Shown piece after piece: positions 6,850 to 12,518 of a stretch of 12,518 nucleotides of DNA (positions are counted from its first letter, which is position 1; each line of letters opens with the position of its first letter). Where the stretch lies: positions 1 through 12,518 of the forward strand of contig JALGTI010000065.1 in the NCBI GenBank assembly GCA_029821455.1, given 5' to 3'. Made by a program: the position numbers and the translations under genes. Source of the stretch: Candidatus Zipacnadia bacterium. GTDB taxonomy: Bacteria > Armatimonadota > Zipacnadia > Zipacnadales > Zipacnadaceae. Below the pieces are notes generated by a model, which was not told where the DNA came from, ran no database searches, and saw nothing but the letters and a program-made list of their open reading frames with translations.

Positions 6850-7845
6850 TTAGATAGTGCGGCGGTTCTCAAGCGCTCGTATGGTCATAAACAGGGCGAA
6901 AACCGTAATACTCAACAAGAAGATAATGGAGCGGCTGTCAATTGTACCTTCCGCCATCTGCCGCACATGCTCCAGAACTGAGACATCCCGTGCCACCTCG
7001 GCCACTGTCCCCTTCGTCAGGTAGTGGATCACACCTATCAGCCATACCACCAGCAGAAAGCAGTAGCCTATCACTGCAGCAGCCACCTGGCTTGCCACCA
7101 GCGAACTGGCCAGCATGCCCAGCGCCAGAAACGCCAGCCCTGCTAGTACCAGGCCCAGGTAGCCACTAACCACAGGCCCCCAATCAGGGTTGCCATAGAT
7201 GCCCACGAAGAGCGCGAAAACTCCAGTAAGCGCTATAATGCCCAGGTAAAGTACAGTCATGGCCAGAAACTTGCCCAGTACAACTTCGCTATCACGCACC
7301 GGCCGCGTCATCAGCAGTTCAATGGTGCCGCTAGCCCTCTCCTGAGCCAATGTGCCCATCGTCAGCAGTGGCGCCACCATCAACGTCAGGAAGACCAGGT
7401 TGGACAAGACCCCCGCCATGCTAGCTTCCGGCCGGGGGCCCCATATCGTGATGAACACGAAGATGAGACCGGAAAAGCCCAGCAGGAAGAAGACGACAAC
7501 GTATGCCAGTGCGCCGCTGAAGTACGAGCGCAGCTCCTTCCCGCTAATGATGAGGACATTGCCCAGTATCGGGTACGGCCGCAGGCCCTTTGGCGGCTCG
7601 ACCAGAGCCCAGTACAGCCATTCAATCAGCGGGAAGCTGACTACCCCGAACACGAGGACAAAGCCCAGCACATTGGGCAGCCACTCGGCCAGCTCCCAGT
7701 CCGGGATCTGCTTCCACCACGGCGACCAGACCAATGCGGTAGCCGCTGCCGCCACCACATAAACCCAGACGGGGGTTTGAAGCTCCCTGACTTCCGCGGC
7801 CGTGGTCTTTGCGTCGTTTGTAGTCTGCTTCTCATCCGCTGCCAT
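6850..7845 (-). CDS. ABC-2 type permease, GldF-like with an N-terminal extension
   Basis: A 331-aa inner-membrane permease forming the channel of the ABC system encoded by the flanking genes. The GldF-type core begins at about residue 102 with KELRSYFSGALAY, followed by helices near 113-135, 146-163, 192-215, 225-248, 252-275 and 305-320. The signature TMGTLAQERASGTIELLMTR (162-181), ending in RPVRDSEVVLGK, is the conserved cytoplasmic coupling segment of this family. GldF homologues are usually about 240 residues; here about 100 extra residues precede the core and contain two likely helices (about 27-41 and 57-81). The ATG at 7845 has a weak GGTGA (7857-7853) upstream, so a later start is conceivable but none is clearly better. 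It follows the ATPase gene by 43 bp. The spacer has a short 6-bp inverted repeat (CTGGCC 7864-7869 with GGCCAG 7882-7887) of doubtful importance. Confidence 0.9.
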   Translation of the reverse strand: MAADEKQTTNDAKTTAAEVRELQTPVWVYVVAAAATALVWSPWWKQIPDWELAEWLPNVLGFVLVFGVVSFPLIEWLYWALVEPPKGLRPYPILGNVLIISGKELRSYFSGALAYVVVFFLLGFSGLIFVFITIWGPRPEASMAGVLSNLVFLTLMVAPLLTMGTLAQERASGTIELLMTRPVRDSEVVLGKFLAMTVLYLGIIALTGVFALFVGIYGNPDWGPVVSGYLGLVLAGLAFLALGMLASSLVASQVAAAVIGYCFLLVVWLIGVIHYLTKGTVAEVARDVSVLEHVRQMAEGTIDSRSIIFLLSITVFALFMTIRALENRRTI

Positions 7846-7888
7846 AGGTTAATCACCGGGTTCCTGGCCGATCTGCCCCCTGGCCAGA

Positions 7889-8833
7889 TTAGGCACTCTT
7901 TGCGGGCACTTCCTCGACCATTGTCAACTCGTGGAATACATCCTCTAATGACATCGCAACCGGCTGCAGTTCCAGCAATCCCCAACCCTTGTTCACAATG
8001 AACTCGGCCACCTCGGCTCGCAGATCGCTGCCAACGGTTGTGTCAATATGATATGCACCGGGTTCATCGGCGCGGCGAACCGCCACCACCCCTGACATAT
8101 CTCTCAGCAGCCGTGGCACAGCCTCGCTGTCATCCCGCACGCGCACCAGTACGGTCTGCACCTCGCGGATCTGAGCCGTGAGATTATCCGGCGTGTCAAC
8201 CGCGATAATCTGGCCGTGATTGATAATCATCACCCGCTCACAGGTCATCTGCGCCTCGGGGAGGATATGGGTGGAGAGCATCACGGTGTGGCTGCCGGCC
8301 AGGCTCTTGATGAGCTGGCGCACCTCGGCAATCTGGTTGGGGTCCAGTCCGGCGGTCGGCTCGTCGAGGATAAGCACCGGAGGGTCGTGCAGCAGTGTTT
8401 GAGCGACGGTCACACGTTGCCTGAAACCCAGCGACAGCGTCCCGATGATGGAGCTGGCCCGCTCGTCCAGCCCGCAGCGATCGAGCACGTACTCTATGCG
8501 GTCGTTCAGCTCATCCCGCCCCATTCCCTGCAGTCGGCCAGCGTACCGCAGATACTGCCGGACACGCATATCAGGATACAGTGCCGCCACCTCCGGCATA
8601 TAGCCAATATGCCGACGTGCCTCCAATGAATCTTCAACCACATCGAACCCGGCTACAGAGGCCCTGCCGAAGGTGGGTGGGATGTAGCCAGTCAGGATGC
8701 GCATTGTCGTCGTCTTGCCGGCCGCGTTGGGCCCCAGAAACGCAACAATCTCTCCCTCAGCCACCTCAAATGACACATCAATGATGGCCGCATGCGGGCC
8801 GTAGTATTTGGTCAAGCCCTCGGCACGGATCAT
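7889..8833 (-). CDS. ABC transporter ATPase, GldA-like
   Basis: A 314-aa cytoplasmic ATPase driving the permease encoded just downstream. All nucleotide-binding elements are present: Walker A GPNAAGKTT (34-42), Q-loop region near MPEVAALYPD (79-88), signature LSLGFRQR (133-140), Walker B LILDEPTAGLD (154-164) and switch His 189 in LSTHIL. The C-terminal ~90 residues (DNLTAQIREVQTVLVRVRDD onward) form the regulatory tail typical of GldA/CcmA-type exporters, ending with the SLEDVFHELT motif (295-304). The ATG at 8833 was chosen because GGAGG (8846-8842) is 8 nt upstream and the protein then starts with MIRAEGLTKYYG, as in relatives; a TTG at 8887 would give a longer, unsupported N-terminus. This is the first gene of the four-gene operon. 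The 265-bp region before it (8834-9098) shows no convincing promoter or gene. Confidence 0.95.
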   Translation of the reverse strand: MIRAEGLTKYYGPHAAIIDVSFEVAEGEIVAFLGPNAAGKTTTMRILTGYIPPTFGRASVAGFDVVEDSLEARRHIGYMPEVAALYPDMRVRQYLRYAGRLQGMGRDELNDRIEYVLDRCGLDERASSIIGTLSLGFRQRVTVAQTLLHDPPVLILDEPTAGLDPNQIAEVRQLIKSLAGSHTVMLSTHILPEAQMTCERVMIINHGQIIAVDTPDNLTAQIREVQTVLVRVRDDSEAVPRLLRDMSGVVAVRRADEPGAYHIDTTVGSDLRAEVAEFIVNKGWGLLELQPVAMSLEDVFHELTMVEEVPAKSA

Positions 8834-9098
8834 GCGCCTTGCCTCCGTTCTGGCTGCCTCATGCTTAGTTATTGCCCTTAGACTCAAAAAAGACCGCCTC
8901 GCCCCCTAATCAGACGCGGCGCCCTGCTGCCGGGTTCGCTAGCTAAGTGGGCTTGGCGGCGCAGAGTATCTTGCGGCGGGGTCTGAACCAATTCATCAAG
9001 CGCCTCGAAGTATAGCAAAACCGCCTGGGCAGGTCAAGCATCACAATCTTCACGGTAGGGGGCAACGACCTGCCTGGTGGCAACGTCTCCTCGCAGCC
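8834..9098. other. Spacer between the transporter gene and the ABC operon
   Basis: No coding region was found in this 265-bp spacer. It must hold the end of the upstream transcript and probably the ABC operon promoter. One inverted repeat, GGCAGGTC (9028-9035) with GACCTGCC (9067-9074), has 8-bp arms around 31 nt; it could be a weak transcript end for the transporter gene, but no T-tract follows, and chance is possible. Confidence 0.35.
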
Positions 9099-11099
9099 TC
9101 AAAACGGCATCTCTTGAATGCTCTGGGCTACCAGTGACATCGCGATGGCCAGCATCGAGATCAGCCCCATACCGCAGGCGAAGCCGGCCGCCAGCACCGG
9201 CGGCCAGCGTCGCCAGTTCTCATGTCCAAAGCGCTCGCGGAAGTAGTAGCGGCCCAGAATTGCACCAAACGCCTGCGGCACCGTGTAATGGATCATCATC
9301 CCAAAGCCACGAATGTAACCATATATCAGCAGGATCGGCAGTCTAAGCCTGTCTAGCACCCAGTAGGCCCCCATTCCGAATACCAGTCCCCCACCGATTA
9401 GCCACGGCTTGATCGCTTGCAGGAAGAAGGCCTTCTGACCACCCTCGGTGGTAGAGCTGACCCACAGCCAGGTCTGCATTGCCGACAGGTCCCAGAACTT
9501 CTGGACATACGGATAGTTTATGGAGGGGATGGGATTCAGCCGCCAGATGTAGCTCCAGAACAGGAAGCTGCATACCATCACGATCGGGAAGACCATCACC
9601 TCTGCTTTCAGGATGCTGGTGAACTTGGTACCCGTCAGCTCCACTTCACGGAACTTCTGGGTCTGTGCCCCGTAGTTCCCCAATGGGATGGGCGCGAACC
9701 AGATGGCTATGCCCTTGTACCCAAACCGTCCCGACAGGATGAATGTCGCCTCTCTTATCATCGGGAACGCGATGAACTGCCCAGTTAGGCCGAACATCCG
9801 CGCGTTGATGTACGATTGCAGCGGTGTCCAGACGAAGCCGTAGAAGACGACAAAAGCCCAAGGGAACTCAGGTACTAGCCACCGACAGAGCAGTATGTAG
9901 CCGAGCGTCGCTGCAGCGAAAACAGCCAGGCAAGTATGGGGATTGAAATCGCCACGGCCCTCCGGCGGCTTGCCAAAGCCCAACGAAATGACCTTCTGCC
10001 CCGCAAGCGCACCACTGGCCTTCATCTCCTTGTAGGACGCGTAGACCTTAAAAAACCCTAGGAGCGCCACGGCAAACGCGGTGCCGATGCCAAAGCTCAG
10101 CCACAGGTCAATAGAGGTGACAAATGTCGTCGAGATGGAGTCCATACCAGGCTTCCAGGTCGGCATATGACCGGTGACCTGGGCGATGGGGTTGACGATC
10201 ATCACGGTGACGCTGGCCAGGAAGGTGCCAATCACCATCCAGTAGGGCAGTACGAAGCCAACGAAAATATTGTCCAGCGAGGTGCTAAGGCCCGTGGCCA
10301 CGGCAGGCAGCAGGCGCTCAGTACCGTTGGTGAAGTCTATCCAGGGGATAGGAAGTATCTGCACTGGCTTGACCAACAATACGCCGGTCAGGATAGGTAC
10401 AAAGGTGTAGATCAGGCCATATGACACCCCAATCATCGTGCCCATGGAGAAGATCCGCCAGCGCCAGGTCTCCTCCTTGCTGGAGGCCTCTGCCAGGGCC
10501 GTGGCACCCTGGGCGGCAATGGGGGCCATCGGGAACGGCAGCTTCTCGCCGTCGGACGTGAGCCTGAACAGCACATAGCCGAAACTGAACCATGCCACCC
10601 GGCTCAGGACATTGGTGGCCAGCAGTAGCAGGATCGCCGGCAGCCAATCACTGTCCAGGAACGTACGGCCCACAACCCCCGGCGAGTCCGGAGGCGGCGC
10701 CATCCAGATTGGTATCTGGTCCTGCAGAGTGTCAGGTGCCTGGCGGCGCAGGTATTGATTCCAGATCAGCCCGGCAAAGGGCCCGCCGGCCAGGGCCATA
10801 CCGGCCACGATTCCAGTCAGGCCGCCGGTGATGTAATAAAGCAGGTAAACTTCCTGCTTGCTGAGGATGGTAAAGGAGCGGCGAGCCACCTCGGTAAACA
10901 GAATGATAGTAGTCCATTCGGCTGCTGGCCCAAGGGTCTGGCCGGCCACCAAGCCCAGATAGATTGACCCTGGCATCATCACAAAGCCCAGGAATAGTGC
11001 CCCGATCACGGTCTTCCATCCGAAGCCATCCTGGAATTCTTCGGGCGTCTCCATCAGGCTCCGATATTCGGCAAGCTCTTCGATCTCTCTCATTGCCAT
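9099..11099 (-). CDS. OPT-like multispanning membrane transporter (DUF6785-type)
   Basis: A 666-aa inner-membrane protein with about 12-15 hydrophobic segments. The N-terminal part, with WKTVIGALFLGFV and SIYLGLVAGQTLG (28-57), resembles the first helices of oligopeptide transporter (OPT) proteins, and further OPT-like traits are LPFPMAPIAAQGATALAE (187-204), NPIAQVTG (303-310), TGQFIAFPM (439-447) and a C-terminal IYGYIRGFG (592-600) plus GAILGRYYFRERFG (612-625). The whole resembles proteins annotated as DUF6785, common in uncultivated lineages and of unknown substrate. Peptide, metal-chelate or other solute transport is inference from the OPT resemblance. The start is the ATG at 11099, with GGAG (11113-11110) 10 nt away; the second ATG at 11093 is less well spaced. 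It precedes the ABC operon on the same strand, but the 265-bp gap argues for separate control. Confidence 0.8.
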   Translation of the reverse strand: MAMREIEELAEYRSLMETPEEFQDGFGWKTVIGALFLGFVMMPGSIYLGLVAGQTLGPAAEWTTIILFTEVARRSFTILSKQEVYLLYYITGGLTGIVAGMALAGGPFAGLIWNQYLRRQAPDTLQDQIPIWMAPPPDSPGVVGRTFLDSDWLPAILLLLATNVLSRVAWFSFGYVLFRLTSDGEKLPFPMAPIAAQGATALAEASSKEETWRWRIFSMGTMIGVSYGLIYTFVPILTGVLLVKPVQILPIPWIDFTNGTERLLPAVATGLSTSLDNIFVGFVLPYWMVIGTFLASVTVMIVNPIAQVTGHMPTWKPGMDSISTTFVTSIDLWLSFGIGTAFAVALLGFFKVYASYKEMKASGALAGQKVISLGFGKPPEGRGDFNPHTCLAVFAAATLGYILLCRWLVPEFPWAFVVFYGFVWTPLQSYINARMFGLTGQFIAFPMIREATFILSGRFGYKGIAIWFAPIPLGNYGAQTQKFREVELTGTKFTSILKAEVMVFPIVMVCSFLFWSYIWRLNPIPSINYPYVQKFWDLSAMQTWLWVSSTTEGGQKAFFLQAIKPWLIGGGLVFGMGAYWVLDRLRLPILLIYGYIRGFGMMIHYTVPQAFGAILGRYYFRERFGHENWRRWPPVLAAGFACGMGLISMLAIAMSLVAQSIQEMPF

Positions 11100-11191
11100 T
11101 GCCGGTGATCTCCGCTAGCCTTATACTGTATGGTTCTTGAGCCGTGCGAAACGCCTGTGACCACTCCCATACGACGGGCAGCTCTTACCAA

Positions 11192-11261
11192 TCGTACCCC
11201 GGGTCGCACAGGCAGCCTTGCCGCTCGTACGCCCGGGTAGGACAGGCAGCCTTGCCTGTCC
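11192..11261. repeat. Duplicated palindromic repeat upstream of the transporter gene
   Basis: Two adjacent copies of a 33-34-bp element lie at 11192-11224 and 11225-11258. Both start TCGTAC, continue with CCCGGGT and share ACAGGCAGCCTTGCC. The second contains a perfect inverted repeat, arms GGACAGGC and GCCTGTCC around 6 nt (11240-11261), identical in its arms to the first hairpin of the 66-bp array at 6624-6645. The rest of the 224-bp spacer (11100-11323) shows no gene. On the - strand a TATAAG (11125-11120) with TTCGCA (11150-11145) 19 nt before it is a poor candidate promoter for the transporter gene. Confidence 0.85.
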
Positions 11262-11323
11262 ACACTGCTATCTGCCCTCGCCAACACAACCCCGAGGCCA
11301 TCTATATTTCCCCATGCAGGCCA

Positions 11324-12193
11324 TTAATCCTCCCCGCTGCCGCGTACCTGCAGGATTTCTTGGATGAGTTCTGGAGTGCGAGGGTTGAGCAACAGTTGCG
11401 CTGCACGAACGCGCAGGTGTTGCTCATCCATCCCGACTGTCATTAACAATGGCAGCGAGCGCTGTGGCACTAGGACTGCCAACTCAGCCACAAGCTCCTG
11501 GCGGCGCTGGCTCAGTTCCGCTTCATCCATACTGTGGCAGCGCTCGAGGAACTGGCCAAGGCTTGTGTAGGTCAGCTGGTGTTCGGTACTTCCCGGTTGA
11601 CCGGCTCCCTGAGCCAACAGGTCCGCCACTCTGTCGCGTTCCTGCAACCATTCATCAGGCTGGTCATTGCGATGGAGGTCAAGCCATCTCCACAGGCCTT
11701 CGGCTTGCTGGCCACGGCCGGGACCCTCTTGCAGACCTCCACCTCCCCCCATCCATCCGGCTGATAGCAACGCCCGTTGGAAATCGGTCAGTTCCGTCAG
11801 TAGCATATCCAACAGCAGATTGTCGGCCTTGGTGCGCCACCGGTTCATTACCTCTCGCACTGCGGCCATTGCCACCTGGAAGTCCCTGGCCTGCAACTGT
11901 TCGCCTCGGAGCAACCTATCTCTCAACTCCACGAGGCTGGTCAGGGCATCGTCGTCCAGACCACCCCCCTCGAGCAGCTCTGGATGCGCCTGGTAGGCGG
12001 CCTGCAGGGCGGCGAGTTGCTGGTTACTCAGCGCCAGGCGATTGAGTTGCGCCAGCAGCATTATGTCCGTCCCCAGTTGTGCTGCTGAAGCGACCCGCGG
12101 CCCCTGAGCTGTCGCAGGGGCGGTGTTCCCCTGTGCCCACGCCATCGCGAAGCTGATTGCTAATCCCAATATGACTGCCATCATCCAGCGCAC
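11324..12193 (-). CDS. Secreted protein of unknown function, signal peptide, helical
   Basis: A 289-aa protein I do not recognise. It starts with a Sec signal peptide (hydrophobic core about residues 5-17, likely cut after AWA at position 20, before QGN), so it acts outside the cytoplasm. No lipobox Cys was seen. The mature part is mostly helical and rich in Gln, Leu and Glu, with LSNQQLAALQAAYQ (55-68) weakly recalling the helical LTxxQ repeat of CpxP/Spy-like proteins, a Gly-rich linker (GWMGGGGG, 146-153), and a single Cys (219). The GTG at 12193 is preferred: AAGGGAG (12208-12202) is 8 nt upstream, whereas the GTG at 12202 would overlap that site and the ATG at 12184 is too far. The start region lies in a tandem duplication. 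The gene is preceded on its strand by the partial gene at the window end and followed by the OPT-like transporter, with no evident functional link. Confidence 0.75.
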   Translation of the reverse strand: MRWMMAVILGLAISFAMAWAQGNTAPATAQGPRVASAAQLGTDIMLLAQLNRLALSNQQLAALQAAYQAHPELLEGGGLDDDALTSLVELRDRLLRGEQLQARDFQVAMAAVREVMNRWRTKADNLLLDMLLTELTDFQRALLSAGWMGGGGGLQEGPGRGQQAEGLWRWLDLHRNDQPDEWLQERDRVADLLAQGAGQPGSTEHQLTYTSLGQFLERCHSMDEAELSQRRQELVAELAVLVPQRSLPLLMTVGMDEQHLRVRAAQLLLNPRTPELIQEILQVRGSGED

Positions 12194-12315
12194 TACTATC
12201 ACTCCCTTGAGTAGTCCATAGCTTTCATCTCATAGGCGCCTCCGGGTTGCCGCGCACTACTATCACTCCCTTGAGTAGTCCATAGCTTTCATCTCATAGG
12301 CGCCTCCGGGTTGCC
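12188..12315. repeat. Perfect 64-bp tandem duplication spanning the start of the secreted-protein gene
   Basis: Copies at 12188-12251 and 12252-12315 are identical over all 64 positions. The pair begins inside the first codons of the 11324-12193 gene and extends upstream, so the ribosome binding site AAGGGAG and GTG codons exist twice. The distal copy cannot start the protein, because reading from its GTG meets a TGA after about a dozen codons. Such perfect identity means a recent event or an assembly error. Confidence 0.95.
12199..12228 (-). other. Possible 9-codon upstream ORF in the leader (repeated at 12263-12292)
   Basis: On the - strand an ATG at 12228 opens a reading frame MKAMDYSRE followed by TGA (12201-12199), preceded by GGAGG (12243-12239) 10 nt upstream. 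The gene's own ribosome binding site lies inside this tiny frame, and the gene's GTG at 12193 is 5 nt past its stop, an arrangement compatible with translational coupling. The duplicated copy has the same frame at 12292-12263. Such short frames arise easily by chance; only the duplication and spacing make it worth noting. Confidence 0.3.
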
Positions 12316-12365
12316 CACACAAGAGACCCCAGAGTGGAGTGGCCACCCCTCACGTATGCTTGCTG

Positions 12366-12518
12366 CTACCGAGGCACATTCGGCGGCACGTGGACGGCCG
12401 GTGGCTCAGGCATCGTGGCCTCTATGTCCTGGTAGCGACTGAGTATGTAAAGGAGGTTCGGTGTCAGCCAGTAATTGTTAGTTATCGCGTCAACCCTGTC
12501 CTCATCCAGGCTGCGTTC
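12366..12518 (-). CDS. C-terminal fragment of an unidentified protein
   Basis: The - strand is open from the window end to a TAG at 12368-12366, giving 50 residues. They read as an ordered segment ending in a proline-rich tail: DEDRVDAITNNYWLTPNLLY, then a helix-like ILSRYQDIEA, then PEPPAVHVPP. I do not recognise the family, and it is not a membrane segment. It lies 172 bp upstream of the secreted-protein start on the same strand; the duplicated leader fills most of that gap. The frame has coding-like codon choice and a clear stop, so a real gene entering from the right is likely, but the function is unknown. Confidence 0.6.
   Translation of the reverse strand, partial: ERSLDEDRVDAITNNYWLTPNLLYILSRYQDIEATMPEPPAVHVPPNVPR

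Noticed and set aside
7864..7887. Terminator between the ATPase and permease genes
   Set aside because: Only a 6-bp stem with a 12-nt loop and no T-tract, between genes that must be co-expressed.
9646..9861. Short - strand frames inside the transporter gene
   Set aside because: They lie in a different frame within a long protein with continuous membrane segments and show no independent start signals.
11120..11150. Sigma-70-like promoter for the transporter gene (TTCGCA, 19 nt, TATAAG)
   Set aside because: The spacing is long and the start point would fall almost on the ribosome binding site; matches this good are expected by chance.

Overview
The window is a bacterial chromosomal stretch of fairly high GC. 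It carries nine complete or near-complete protein genes plus one gene fragment at each end. Only the left-end gene, the tail of a major-facilitator permease, is on the + strand; everything else reads on the - strand. No rRNA, tRNA, CRISPR array, transposase or phage gene was seen. The mix of genes (an OPT-like DUF6785-type membrane protein, a GldA/F/G-type ABC system with a DUF4340 protein, a GH4 hydrolase, a stand-alone phosphoglycosyl transferase and many palindromic intergenic repeats) suggests a little-cultivated, probably diderm lineage such as Armatimonadota or the PVC/Hydrogenedentota area. That placement is inference from gene content, not from a marker gene.

Layout, left to right: MFS permease tail (1-438, +); a Cys-rich 144-aa protein of unknown function (482-916, -); a GH4 NAD/metal-dependent glycosidase (1010-2359, -); a bacterial sugar transferase of the PglC/WcaJ type (2447-3103, -); a repeat-rich spacer with a nested inverted repeat (3113-3360); a four-gene ABC operon read right to left: ATPase (8833-7889), permease (7845-6850), GldG-like protein (6597-4852) and a DUF4340 protein (4845-3361); a 12-plus-segment OPT-like transporter (9099-11099, -); a second repeat-bearing spacer (11100-11323); a secreted protein of unknown function (11324-12193, -) whose start region sits in a perfect 64-bp tandem duplication; and the 50-residue C-terminus of a further gene (12366-12518, -).

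The best-defined functional unit is the ABC operon. It has the order ATPase, ABC-2 permease, GldG auxiliary protein, DUF4340, as in the Gld/Nos-like exporters found well outside gliding bacteria, and its substrate is unknown. The permease and GldG genes, normally adjacent, are split by 3.4 copies of a 66-bp repeat in which the complete units carry two short inverted repeats. Related palindromic elements occur in two other spacers of the window, so this looks like a dispersed repeat family that has settled between genes and within the operon. The GH4 enzyme, MFS permease and OPT-like protein suggest carbohydrate or small-molecule uptake and breakdown, but nothing in the sequence fixes the substrates.

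Nothing here is an obviously new multi-gene system. The most notable points are the repeat array inside the operon, the duplicated leader with a tiny ORF in front of the secreted protein, the threefold internal repeat in the DUF4340 protein, and the extended permease and GldG architecture.
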